Part shown: positions 45,552 through 57,610 of the stretch, piece by piece | Position numbering within the stretch: the stretch's first letter is position 1 | Layout of the letters: every line of letters begins with the position of its first letter | NCBI RefSeq assembly: GCF_030272615.1 | Contig: NC_081413.1 | Span: forward strand, 722,513,649 to 722,577,648 | Length of the DNA stretch: 64,000 bases | Source of the DNA: Cryptomeria japonica | Lineage: Eukaryota > Streptophyta > Pinopsida > Cupressales > Cupressaceae | Reading direction: 5' to 3' | Notes under the pieces: generated by a model | The model's database searches: none | What the model saw: the letters and a program-made list of their open reading frames with translations, nothing else | What the model was told of the DNA's origin: nothing | Made by a program: the position numbers and the translations under genes

Positions 45552-46985
45552 AGATGCATGCAATGCAAGGTTGCAAGATAGGCTAACTTTCATTTTGTTC
45601 GTCATGGGAAAAAAATATCACCACAAGAACATCCAAGTGGGAAGATTTATGGTAAGTGTGCTCTTGTTGTTCCTCCCAACTCACCGGAATTTCTAGAGCC
45701 ATACCCTATCGACACCATCCCTCAAGTGCCCTAAGTCCAAAAAATTGTCAAACTTTGACGAACTATTTCTCGGAATCCAAGATGCATACAAATGATATTT
45801 GTGAAGCTATAGGTTCATTTCAGGCCCATCTACAATGACCTATCTCATATTTTCAAGACTCAAAGCCATTTTCATAGGGTAGCATTTTTTCGATTAGTGC
45901 GAAAACCGCAGATGCATGCAATGCAAGGTTGCAAAAATGGCTAACTTTCATTTCGTTCATCATGGGCATGAACTACCACCATGAGAATGTCTAGGTGGGT
46001 GGTTTTATGGTAAGCATGATCCTGTTGTGCCTCTCAACTTGTCAGAATGTCCATAGCCATAGCCTACCGATGCCATCCCTCAAGTGCCCTAAGTCCAAAA
46101 ACTTCTCAAACTTTGACAAGATATTTATCAGAATCTAGGATGCATAAGAATGGTTTGTATGAAGCTATAAGTTCATTTTAGGCCCATCTATAATGACCTA
46201 TCTTAGATTTTGAAGACTCAGAGCCATTTTCATAGGGTAGCATTTTTTCAATTGGTGGGAAAATCGTTAGATGCATGCAATGCAAGGTTGCAAGATAGGC
46301 TAACTTTCATTCCGTTTGTTGTGGGCATGAACTACCACCATGAGAATGTCTGGGTGGCTAGGCTTATGGTAGGTATGCTCTTGTTGTGCCTTCCAACTTG
46401 CCAAAATGTCTAGTAACATACCCTACTAGCGTCATCCCTCAAGTGCCCTAAGTCAAAAAAAATTTCAAGCTTTGACGGATTGTTTCTCTTAATCCATGAT
46501 GCATATGAATGACCTGGTTGAATATATAGGTTCATGTTAGACCCATCTACAATGACCTATCTCAGATTTTGAAGACTCACCAGCCATTTTCATAGGGTAG
46601 CATTTTTTCGGTTGGTGTGAAAATTGTCAGATGCATGCAATGCAAGGTTGTAAGATAGGATAACTTTCATTTCATTCATCATGGGCATGAACTACCACCA
46701 CGAGAGAATCTGTATGGATAGGTTTATAGTAGGCATGCTCATGTTGTACCTCCCAACTCACTGAAACGTTCAGAGCCATACCCTATCGATGCCATCCCTC
46801 AAGTGCCCTAAGTCCAAAAAATTGTCAAACTTTGACGGACTGTTTCTCAAAATCCAGGACACATACGAATAATTTGTTTGAAGCTATAAGTTCATCTCAG
46901 GCCCATCTACAATCACCTATCTCAGGTTTTGAAGACTCTGAGCCATTTTCATAGGGTAGCATTTTTTCAGTTGGTATGAAAACAA
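45552..46985. repeat. Tandem array, four copies of a 359-bp unit
   Basis: Units start AGATGCATGCAATGCAAGG at 45552, 45910, 46269 and 46629 (steps 358, 359 and 360). Each contains the marks GGCATGAACTACCACCA (diverged in the first), CATCCCTCAAGTGCCCTAAG, AGGCCCATCTACAATGACC and CATAGGGTAGCATTTTTTC. No frame stays open across the units. It is a small satellite-like array or the tandem part of a longer repeat. Confidence 0.93.
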
Positions 46986-47124
46986 AATTGGGTCATGTAC
47001 TCATGAATAGTCACACAAAATTTCAGGTATAATCATAAATACAAAATGCATCACAAAATTCCATTTATGCATTTATAATCAAACAATACAAAAATTACAT
47101 ATACAAAAATTTTCCTCTAAATAT

Positions 47125-47345
47125 TAATAGATCAACTAATGGCTATTTTAATGTACAAAAAAATCATTTACAAATCAACTCATGGTCATTTCTATATAAT
47201 TTGGCATTTGAATATGCACAATTTAGCTTATGGTCATTTAAATAAATAAGAATTAGCATCTAAATACACACAAATCAGGTCATGGCCATTTAAATATATA
47301 AAATTTTGCCTCTAAATATGCACAAATTAGGTCATGGGAATTTAT
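47125..47345. repeat. Degenerate tandem repeat of about 50 bp
   Basis: The mark CAAATCA.CTCATGG.CATT (variants) recurs at about 47182, 47230, 47282 and 47334. Units share TCTAAATATGCAC. It lies just beyond the C-terminal end of transposase pseudogene T and could be its subterminal repeat region. Confidence 0.6.
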
Positions 47346-47799
47346 ATATACAAAAAACAAATATAGAGCAATTCACCAACGATTTATACAAAATTTTCAA
47401 AATCATTCTACCTTGAACCATAGAATCATTGTAGTGCTCCAAATCATTGAAAACTTGTAGATGACCTCAAATCAATCAAGTGAGCCTATTGGATCAGCCC
47501 TAACCCTTATTGTGTCAAGTATTTCCTTGCGGTCAGATTCACAAACTTTCCATAAATTCTTGTTATGAGGTCTACCTTGATACTTAGTTAATTGAATATT
47601 TGTTGCAGCAACAAGGTTGGAGAAATGAAGAATATGCATTTGTGTTTTGAAGTCCTCGAACAACCAAAAATTATAATTCTTGATAGGGTATCTTCTAAGC
47701 CATGTCCCTATCATGACAACAGACCCTATTGGGTACACAATACCCTCTTCGTCAATGATTGTGGTTGTAAATTTTCTTTTAGGCTCAATACGACACAAA

Positions 47800-49178
47800 T
47801 GTTGGCAATTGACACTCATTTGGATTCATGGTGTTGTCATTGATGGAAAAACACATCATTGTGGATCTGGTAATCAAGGTGTGGTATCTGGAATTCAGGT
47901 AACCGACATATGGAAAGGAAACTGACAAGCGAAGTAAACCAGCAAACTTGGAACCAGTATTTGGAGGCTGACATAGGAGATTGATCCGGCAAAGGTTAAA
48001 GCAACAACGGTCATGAAGATTTAAGTTTATATTTTATTTTGGGTTGACATGTATTTATCTTTTTTAATATGATTGTAAGCCAACCTAAGGCATTCATGTA
48101 TGTAAGGGTGTATAAGTCAATCTATTAGGTCATTTTGATAGATAGGTAATATGCAATTTTTGGTAATGTAATGAGAGAGATCTTGATCGATAGTATGCAA
48201 ATGCTATGATCTGTAATCGGTCTTGATTGTTTGTATAAAGGGTTGGGAAGAAAATTGGCATACTGATAAGGAAGGGTTCAGTATTCACCAGTATAGTTTA
48301 TGCTTAAACTGGAACTCATTCAGCATATCAGATGCACACTCAGAGTTCAAATTTTTTATTGTAATTCAATATTTTGTATCTGTAATCAATGAGGCTACTT
48401 TGTGATGAGGAATGTGCTCTAGGAAGTGTGTCTTCCTACATGTGTAGGCCCCTTTCATGTAATATTTATTCATCTGGCCAGTGGATAGATATTGTGGGTC
48501 ACAAATCCCACTGTGGTTTTTCCTCATTGAGGTTTTCCACATATAAACCTATGTGTTATGGCGTTCATCTTTGTGGTTGCATTATTTTTACTTGTTGTTA
48601 TTTGCTCTTATGTATACCGATTACTAAGTTGTTTTTCTAAGAAGCTTAAAATTAATCATACCGAGATAACACTCATTCACCCTGTTGAAATGTGGCGACT
48701 GATCAGCAAAGTACTGTACACTCAGCACGTATCCTCGTCGGGGTCCGGGGCCGGGCCGGGCCCCGGGCAGGGGTTCTGGGGCGGCAGCCCCCGAGAAAGC
48801 GGGGGTTCGGGGGCGGCAGCCCCCGAGAAAAAAAATTTTTGCCGTTTTTTGTTGATGAAAACCGACATTGTAATAAAACCCTAAAAAGCCGACTTTGTTT
48901 GTTGCCCTAAAAACGTATGTTATAAGTGGCTGGGATGCTTAAGGCATTGTAAGGTTGATGTACTATTTTTGCTGGATAATAAGAAAGATTGGACGGCTGT
49001 GTATGGTGGACGTAACCCATTCTGGGTGAACCACGTTAAATCTCTGTGTTATCTGTGTCCTGTTTTATTTCTTTATCTTTTGTATTTAAATTTGCATATA
49101 ATTTGTTAGTTCATATTTGCTTCGGATCTGCTTGAAACCCTAACACACCCCCCCTCTCAGTGTTCTTGGATTGTAACA
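47800..49178 (+). repeat. Element F 5' LTR (interrupted)
   Basis: It starts TGTTGGCAATTGACACTC and ends GTTCTTGGATTGTAACA. Most of it aligns with the 3' LTR, for example ATTGTGGATC.GGTAATCAAG and GGTCACAAATCCCAC.GTGG. The first 60 bases match the 3' LTR poorly. Confidence 0.82.
48683..49145 (+). mobile_element. Solo LTR with GC-rich block inside the element F 5' LTR
   Basis: It starts TGTTGAAATGTGGCG and ends TTGAAACCCTAACA, with the exact duplication CACCC on both sides (48678-48682 and 49146-49150). At 48735-48830 it has a very GC-rich block in which GGGGCGGCAGCCCCCGAGAA occurs twice, 31 bases apart. The phrase GGGTGAACCACGTTAAATCT near the end is common in copia-type LTRs. The 3' LTR of element F lacks it, so it came after F. 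Confidence 0.88.
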
Positions 49179-49180
49179 AT

Positions 49181-49192
49181 TGGTATCAGAGC
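49181..49192 (+). other. Element F primer-binding site (initiator tRNA-Met)
   Basis: TGGTATCAGAGC stands two bases after the 5' LTR end. Confidence 0.92.
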
Positions 49193-49230
49193 CTAGTGCC
49201 TTGAAATAAGTCTAACAGTCTGAGGAAAGA

Positions 49231-50362
49231 GCTTGAAGTATCACTTGAAGACTTTTATGCTGAAAGATTGAAGAACATGAAGATGTAAGATGAGATGAAT
49301 TCTGCAAAAGATGAGCTGAGATCTACAAAGGAATTTATCCTTACTCTGCAAGAGAAGTTATCATCTGCACAAGCCAAAAGGAAAGAGCTCTGTGATCAAT
49401 TACAAAATCAGGATGATGAAGAGAAGAATTCTCTAAAGGAACTATGCCAGAAGTTGAGTCAGGAAAATGGTGTCATGAAGAATGAAATGCAAGCCCTAAC
49501 CATGAGGATATCCAAGGAGATTGAAGACCGAAAGAAGAATGAAGAAAGTGTTGCCAAATCTCTAAAAGACAGATCTGAAGAATGCATTAGGTTGGCACAT
49601 GAGAATGATATATTGAGAACTGAATTAGTACAATCGCAAAATGATGAGCAAGAGTTGGAAAGAATGATGCCAACCCTAAGAAGTGATCTAGATACTACAA
49701 ATGAGTACAAAGACAAGTTCAAGGTCAGTTCTACAAAGCTTGATGAATTATTGAGGAATCAAAGGTACAATGGAGACACTAGAGGTCTTGGATTTGAGCA
49801 TGGAGAAATCTCTGGTACTGCAAATCAGGATGATGCATCCAGTCAGAAGAACAATCAAAAGAATCCACCAGTCAACCGGAATAAGAGGTCATCGATAAGA
49901 TAACCCAATACACATAAATTTAATGGTAGATGCTTTGTTTGCAATAAGTTTGGTCATATGGCGAGTCAATATAGAAATAGAGTCAATTAGAACAACAATT
50001 CATTTATCGGTCAGTGTTTCAATTGCAAGAAGTATGGTCATAAGACAACATATTATAGAATGAATGTAAAATGTCATGCATGTGGAAAGTTTAGACATAT
50101 GGCTAATCAATGCAAGTCAAGGAATGATCAAGGTTACAATTAGGCAATTCAAAAGAATAATGTCATTTTCTATGCATGCAACAAGATAGGGCACATTGCT
50201 AAATTCTACAGAAGCAAGAATGTATCAGCAAGAAATGATAGATCAAATGACAAAGGGAAGCAGAAGGTTGATGAAATCTGGCAAGCTCATGCAAAGAAGT
50301 GGGTTATGAAATCTGAAGAACAACTGGTAGAAGCAAATACCTCGGTTACTCAACCAACATAG
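49231..50362 (+). pseudogene. gag: Element F gag-like coiled-coil protein with four zinc knuckles
   Basis: The frame can be read from about 49231 (ELEVSLEDFYAERLKNMKM, then a TAA) and is open from 49295 to 49903. It encodes a long Glu/Lys/Leu-rich coiled coil, then the copia-gag-like KLDELLRNQRYNGDTRGLGF, then a basic end. In the same frame, past TAA, follow CFVCNKFGHMASQY, CFNCKKYGHKTTYY, CHACGKFRHMANQC and YACNKIGHIAKFY. These are four CCHC knuckles, only one of which keeps all ligands. Three end in Tyr where Cys is required, a G-to-A type change. The usual copia N-terminal capsid domain is not seen, because the frame starts almost at the primer site. Confidence 0.75.
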
Positions 50363-50794
50363 TAGAATTTTCCTGCACCGGTAGGAAATTCATCCGGTAA
50401 CTAAGGCAGATGCTTAGGGGGAGGCAAATTAATGACAGAACTTGCATTACCCCCTTGTAGTGTTCTGAAAGCCTATTTTAGACATTGGAGAAGTCAATTT
50501 GAAGGTTAACCGATGAATATTTGTTGGATCTTGGATCCGGTTTGGTTTACCGGTAAGCATTTATGTCAATAATGAATTAGGGTTTTGCAAGATAAAAAGG
50601 ATAAATTATGTCATTTTTTATCACCAAGCATTTAGAGCGAAGCAGAGTGATTTCAAGCAACCAAAGAGAATTCAGGGAAATCTTAAGAGACTTCAAATAT
50701 TTTCAGTGCATTCAAAAGGATTTTTCAAGGGTTTCCAACCGGTGAAGGTTTTAAGGTATTTCTCGATTTTGAAGCTATCTTTTTCGAATTTGCA

Positions 50795-53700
50795 ATGGCT
50801 TATGGATCTGCTCCCGCCCTGGCAGATGTTGCAATACCTACTATTGTTGATATCAAGGATAGTCCACACCCAGTATTCAAGAAATTCCCTCAGATTGCGA
50901 AGGTAGATGATTCAGTCGGTGCTTTTTCTAGGGGCCCTGGCGGTGTCCTTTATGTTAAAGATGTTAGAGCATATATTCACTATATTTTGGAGGAATTAGG
51001 CACAACTGAAATCAAAACCATGTATTTGTCAACATTGTTGGAAAAAAATAGAGTAATCAAGCCAGAATTCAATCATTTGATGGATCAAGGGTTTACGAAT
51101 ATTTTTTAGATGCTAGATTTCGATGATGAAATCATCTAGTATGAATTGAGCCAAATTCATGGTGATTTTATGTTGCTGGACCGGCCTCATAAGATCACTA
51201 AGGATGTCATCTGGGCAATTACTGGTTTTCCCCAGGTTAGTCAAAATTCAGACAAGAAGAAAATCTCTAACAATGAAATCAACAAGATAACCAGTACAAC
51301 ATTTGACAACCAGTTTATGAGGATTAGCACTATCAGAGATCTGGACGTGAAATTTGCCAGCATGATTATTGGTTGCAAGGTAACTCAATCAAATTAGTTA
51401 AACTTTGTTTCTAGTTCCTGCATATATTATGCATATCAGATGATAAAGGAGAATGAAAATATGATCTTTGCTAATGGATGTGTGATGAGTTGATTCTAAA
51501 TCTTCAAAAAATTAAGGGTGAAAAGAAGGGTGTGTTCTGGTATGGAAATATTTTTGTTTGTTTAATGCTATTATTTCTCAATGAGACCCCAAGATCCAGG
51601 AAAAGGCAATGAGCATTTGACATCCTGGTAGGAAAACAAATTAAGGAAGCTATAAGTAACCTAGGACAGAGCAGAGAATGCACCATATGGGGTTACTTTA
51701 AAGCATTTTCGAAGGCCATGAAACAAAGAGAAAGGGTGCCAAAACACATAGTTGATAAGTATTCAACTGAGATATGCTTTATGGTAAAGAAGGATGAGAC
51801 CCTTATGGAAGCAGTTAAACCTAGGAAGGTATGGGTAACAGAGTTGGGGTATGCAGTGGATGCCCATATCCTTGAAATGTATGCCCAGATGTTGTTGAAT
51901 GCAGAAATTGATGAGTCAGAAAAGGCTTTTGGGATAGCAAAAGAGAAGGAACTTAAAGTTCAAATTGGATTTAATCAAAAGAAGAGGGAAGGATAGATAG
52001 TGAAGGTAGGAAAGGTTGTCAAGAAGATGTCTAATTAAATCAAGCAGATAATTGGACTAGCAGAATCATCTTCACCGACAACAATGTTGGTCCCTCCAGC
52101 AACTGACAAATGAGTAATGAAGAGAAAGAAACCAGAAACTTTCATTTCTTATGTTGAATCTAATACAAAATCTAAGAAAGAGGCTCCTAAAATCCCAAAT
52201 ATATATCTAAGAGTATCCCTAAAGAATTCTGAGGAAGGGAGGCAGCAGAAGACCAAGGAAACCCCTTCGACAGCCAAAAAGTAACCTATAAATGAGAGAA
52301 GACCCATAGAGAAGAAGAGACCAGTAAAGCATACACCTTCGTCATCTAAGAAGGAGAATAAATTTGAACTAGATAAGGCTCTTGAGTCCAATAACAGTAT
52401 AAAAGTTGTTACTCCTTTATCTGTAGAAGAATTGGTAGACCAAATCACTAAGGATGGAATTTTGAGTAATATACAACACTATTATGTACATATGGATGAT
52501 AAAGAGCAAAAAGAAATTGAGGAAGCAGTTTGGTTATACTTAGACATATATAAGAAGGCCTTAATAGAGAGAAAAGAAAATACCAACAGAGTTGTATACA
52601 AAATTAGATGCTAGAAGACTATCTGCACTTGAGGAATATAGGCAAATAAAGATTTAGGAATTGTTAATTGTTTGTGGTGCAATAACTGAAGAGAAGATGA
52701 AGAAGTGCCTTGAGTTTGCAAATAAAACAACTTTTTGAAGTAGGCACAAGCAAGTTAGTCTAATGGTTGGAAGGGTGAATGAAATTGTCAAAGAGACCCA
52801 CGAGGTATGGGTAAAATTATTTATTAATAATCCAAATTTATTTACATCATCAGAAGTTCCTGCTAAGTCTGACATTCTAGACAGTCCAGTTGATGCTAAG
52901 TATTAGGTGAAGCCATACTAGTTTTGGATAAGAAAATAACTGCGGATATTCCTTTGGCAGTCACAAATATATAGGATGTAAATATTAAGGACAATGATCC
53001 TCTGACATTGAATATGGATATGAAAGAGGTAGAGGCAGTGCATACTACTGCACCAATTGGCAAAGCCACCGGTGCTAGTCAGGAGGCAGAGCATATAGAA
53101 GATATAGGTAAGTTACATGAACAAATAGACACCAAAAAAATTGATGATCCATCAAACACTAATAAGGGAGAAGAGAAAGTAGAGAAAGAGAAGGTAAAGG
53201 AAGAAAAAGGAAGGAAGCTAGATGTTGCCAGCCCCTCATTGTTGACACTTGACACCTCCAGTCAAGTGGATTATGGAAATAAAAGCATTGAGCAATTGAG
53301 CAGCTCTGAGTTGATGTTTGTTGCAACTCATAAACTGATAAAAGAAGGTACATAGGAAAAGCAAGTCATAGAGCAAGCAATCCTCATGCTACAACACCTT
53401 GCTCCAGAATACCAAGTAAGCCCGGTAACCAATCCTACCGACAAGCTCAAAGGTTTGACTGAGCATATTGCAAAAGAATTTACCACTCTTGAACAAATCT
53501 CAAACCAGTAGCTAGTGGTGAGGTATAATGTTGCAAGGAAAACAACTTGTGACAATACGATAGCAACATATAAGATCAAGTTGACTGAAGGTCTTAAGCG
53601 GATTGATGAGGCTCTTAAACAGTGTACTCACTTATACCGGTCTTGCACAATTTTTTCCAAACTTACTACAGACCTAGAGAATAAGATCAAGGTGGCTAAG

Positions 53701-53865
53701 GAGAAATTGGAGCAAATTGTAAATAATTTTGATGGAACTCAATCCTTGACTAATATAATTGATGGTCAAATTTTGATTATAGGGGGAGAGATATCAACAT
53801 TAGAAAAGGATAAGGACAAGCTCATCCAGAGAGCCAGAGAGCTAAGAGGTCTAGTCAATCTGTGA
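50795..53865 (+). pseudogene. Element F ORF2, unrecognised, about 1000 codons with stops
   Basis: Open pieces at 50795-51109, 51146-51397, 51718-51996, 52432-52614, 53008-53355 and 53515-53865 read in one direction and are separated mainly by single stops or short frame breaks. It begins MAYGSAPALADVAIPTIVDI, preceded by a non-coding lead from about 50450. The first third is globular (MLLDRPHKITKDVIWAITGF, FMRISTIRDLDVKFASMIIG). The middle is Lys/Pro/Ser rich. The end is a coiled coil (LTTDLENKIKVAKEKLEQIV, EISTLEKDKDKLIQRARELR). I see no RT, RNase H, integrase or protease motif. It might be a second structural protein or a captured host gene. Confidence 0.55.
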
Positions 53866-54147
53866 CTTGAAACATTATTACTTCATAAGAGGGAGTGTAT
53901 GAATAAGATGAGTCAACCCATTCCAAAATCATTATCAGATCAAGAAGTGCATGCCTACATTCTAAATGAATGTGTAATTGTTTTGGGCAGACTAACAACC
54001 GGTTGGGATACATACTTAGTATTTTTGAAGTATGCTTATCCAGATGTATTCAAGAATATTTAGATCTCATAATCTTAGTTTTGATTCCATTATTTTGTAC
54101 AAAATTCCATTCTTGTGTTATTGTTTGCCCTGGCCTTTGGCATTGAT

Positions 54148-54162
54148 GTCAAAGGGGGAGAG
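54148..54162 (+). other. Element F polypurine tract
   Basis: GTCAAAGGGGGAGAG precedes the 3' LTR. The sequence GGCATTGATGTCAAAGGGGGAG is a common copia-type end of the interior. Confidence 0.75.
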
Positions 54163-55089
54163 GTTGGATGTGAAAAATGTTAATCCAATGGGAAGTGGAG
54201 TTGAATTCAATTCAGAAGGAGTTGACATAAGAATCATTGTGGATCCGGTAATCAAGGTGTGGTATCCGACATTTAGGTAACCGACATATGGAAAGGAAAC
54301 CGATAGGCAAAGTAAACCAGAAAACTTGGAACCGGTATTTGGAGGTTGAAATAGGAGATTGATCTAGCAAAGGTTAAAGCGGCAACGGTCATGAAGATCT
54401 AAGTTTTTTTCTTTTTTGGGCCGACATGTATTTATCTTTTGTAATATGATTGTAAGCTGACATAAGGCATTCATGTATGTAAGGGTATATAAGTCAATCT
54501 ATTAGGCCATTTTGATAGATAGGTAATATGCACTTGCGTGGTAATGTAATGAGCAAGATCTTGATCGAGAGTATGCAAATGTTATGATTTGTAATCTGTA
54601 TTGATTGTTTGTATAAAGGGTTGGGAAGAGAATTGATATACTGGTAAGCAAGGGTTCAATATTCAACACTACAGTTTGTGCTTAAACCGAAACTCATCCA
54701 GCATATCAGATTCACACTCAGAGTTTAGTTTTTTTATTGTAATTCAGTATTTTGTATTTGTAGTCAGTGAGGTTTTTTTGTGATGAGTAATGTGCTCTAG
54801 GTAGTGTGCCTTCTTGCATATGCAGGTCCCTTTAATGTAATATTTATTCATCTGGCCAGTGGATAGATATTGTGGGTCACAAATCCCACCGTGGTTTTTC
54901 CTCTTTGAGGTTTTCCACGTATAAATCTCTATGTTATGGTGTTCATCTTTGTGGTTGCATTATTATTACTTGTTGTTATTTTCTCTTATGTGTACCAGTT
55001 ACTAAGTTGTTTTGCTAAGAAGGTTAAAATTAATCATACTGGGAGCACTGATTCACCCCCCCCCTTCTCAATGTTCTTGGATTCCAACA
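54163..55089 (+). repeat. Element F 3' LTR
   Basis: It begins near GTTGGATGTGAAAAATG and ends GTTCTTGGATTCCAACA, followed by ACAAA. It lacks the 463-bp insert of the 5' copy. The left border is set by the polypurine tract and is good to a few bases. Confidence 0.8.
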
Positions 55090-56293
55090 ACAAAAGTAAT
55101 TCATTCCTTATTCATTGTTCTCCTATACAACATCTGTGTACACATGGCGTACATTTTATAGAATGATAATTAATACCAAAAATAATGTGAGATCTAACAA
55201 AATGAGCCAAAAAAATTTCTGCAAAAAAATTAACCAAAAAAATCACTTGGTTCCACTAGGTCTAATACATGGTCGAAATCCACTGATACTTCCATCTAGT
55301 TTAATTGTAGTCGTTTGAGAACTTGATATGTATCAATGGGAACCAACAGTCTACAAGATCATTTGTCAACCCACTCTTATGATTCACATTCTTCCTACAA
55401 AAAATTCATACATGAAGAGCAAAAACATGCAATTTGTCTACTATAAATTACTAGTGAACCTGCATTTGAACTTCTAAATGAGTGCATGTCACTTGATCCT
55501 ACAACTATACAACAATATTGATATTTTTCAATGTTATATTTATTGATCAACCAAAAATATCTATGAGCCATAGACATACCTGCATTACCTAGTCCCATTG
55601 TAGAGTTACACCATCGCACAATTGTTGTTGCATCTTTCAACACAACACCACCTTCGTACTTCAATTATTCTCTAGCTAGGGATATTTTTACGCACTCTCC
55701 TGCACCATCATTCTCTCCCTTTCCATGTCTATCCTTAGTGAAATTCTAAAAATGTTGTACACTACTTGTCACATGCATCCTAGTCAACCACTAGAACATC
55801 CTTGCATTCTTGAACTGTGAGGTGCAATTATCTTACCATATTATGTGTTGGTTATATTTTATGTTTATTTCCCTTAAATTATCATAGAAAAATTTAAACC
55901 ACACTTGCCTAAAATATGACGAAAGAGTACGATCATCACTTATGTAGAAGTGATACTCTCTTTAAACCTTTCTATTCTCCTATGTGTTATCATCAGCATG
56001 CATGAATGCTATGTGTACAAAAATAGTAACTTGTATAAAATGGTAATACATAGGTTGCACTTAATTTTGAGGTTGTAGTGTATAATTCTCATCAAAATCA
56101 ACGATAGAGACAATGATACCAAGAGGAAATGTGTCCTTACATAATTTGAATTGCTCATCTAACCACCGAGCTCTATGTGTATACATTATGTACTCATAAA
56201 ATAGTTTCTCTTGAAACATTTTTATAAATTTAGCTACATATATATCATTTTTCACTAACTCACATCTCTTCAATTTTTTTCCATATTTAACCC

Positions 56294-57610
56294 TTTTGGC
56301 AACAAGAATGAAGGAAAACTGAGAGGGGAGGGGGGTGAATCAATTTTCACTAGATTATCAAAGTTAACCTTAAATGCAAATCTGATAAACTGCAGCAACA
56401 ACAAAGATAAGCAAATTGATAGCACAACACACATCACCAAAATTTTGACGTGGAGAACCCGGTAAAGAGAAAAAGCCACTGTGGAAACCTACCCACAATA
56501 AGATGATACATTGTAGTAGTATGCGAAAATATTACAAAGGGGAATTCAAATGCATTTAGGCACACTACCTAGAGCTCACTACTCAAAATATAATAACCTA
56601 GAAGGCTACAACCCTCAGGGAATTCTCACTAACTTACAATAAGATTCGAACTACAATCTAGAAGGAATGAATTGCAATAATAGCATCTGCTAATGCCTAA
56701 TGACAGTTCCGATTAAGCACATATGTTTGCTCTGCAACCCTCCAAAACTCTACTCAATCACACTACCGAAGGATGAATACCTTTATCCTCTTATACACCC
56801 CTCTCTAATAATGAAAACATAACATTAATACACAAATTACATGACTATATCACCTATATATACAACTCATCAACCTTGACTATAAGGTCGACCAAACCAT
56901 CAACTCACAATTACAAAATTACATCATACAATACAAAGATTGACCATCAGACTAATATAATGATATACATGATATAATATGGACCTAAATTAAATCTCCA
57001 AATACGCAACACCACCAGAAATCATGCCAAGATCAACCGCAACATGCTACACCACCAAGAAAACTGCATAACATGAAGAACATCACCAGATCATGAAAAT
57101 CACCTAAAATTTGCACAATGACCAATACAAATCATCAAAAAAAATAGGATATAATTAGGAAACACTAGTAAGCACGTTAGAATCATCAGTAACAGATGTA
57201 CCAACATCACTTATCAAATCTTCATTGATCAACATCTGATCCTCAAGAATACTCAAACAACAACAACTATCACGAAGAAAGGTAACCTGTGGAGCACCAA
57301 ATCATGAACCATCTGAAATGAAGATACACAAGAATATCCCAAACAATCTTCCAAAAAATCAGCTCAAGATATGATCACATTGGAATATACCAGGAGAAAT
57401 ACCTAACTCTACAAAGCACTGATTAGAAAAAACAAACTGCAAACCGGATCATATGATATGATCAATTAAGCTTCCCGGATCACTGAAACCAATACAAAAA
57501 TATGTAATGATACTAGGAATACTTCATATACCAAAATGTGATCCCAATAGATCAATCTGCAATCACCGAAGCAATAAATCACAGAAATATGATGACATCA
57601 ATGTCCAACA
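56294..57610 (-). mobile_element. Solo LTR G, copia-like, related to element F
   Basis: The exact duplication AACCC lies on both sides (56289-56293 and 57611-57615). On the plus strand it runs from TTTTGGCAACAAGAATG to GACATCAATGTCCAACA. Inside, CTGAGAGGGGAGGGGGGTGAATC and a TGTGGAAACCTACCCACA segment are reverse complements of the usual LTR parts seen in element F. Removing it with one AACCC restores an open frame of transposase T. Confidence 0.85.

Larger units (their letters stand above)
47800..55089 (+). mobile_element. Element F: copia-like LTR element without pol, with a long second ORF
   Basis: It is flanked by the exact duplication ACAAA (47795-47799 and 55090-55094). The LTRs begin TGTTGG (5') and end CCAACA (3'), with a TGGTATCAGAGC primer site. 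The 5' LTR is 1379 bp only because a 463-bp solo LTR sits in it; without that insert and its duplicated CACCC it is 911 bp, against 927 bp for the 3' LTR. The interior has a gag-like coiled-coil ORF with four zinc knuckles, then a 3-kb stretch with an unrecognised ORF and no RT, RNase H or integrase. It is therefore non-autonomous. The LTR type and primer site suggest Ty1/copia. It interrupts transposase T. Confidence 0.85.

Noticed and set aside
45552..46985. Regular repeats considered as a CRISPR array
   Set aside because: Units are 359 bp with no short constant repeat and unique spacers, and the genome is a plant.
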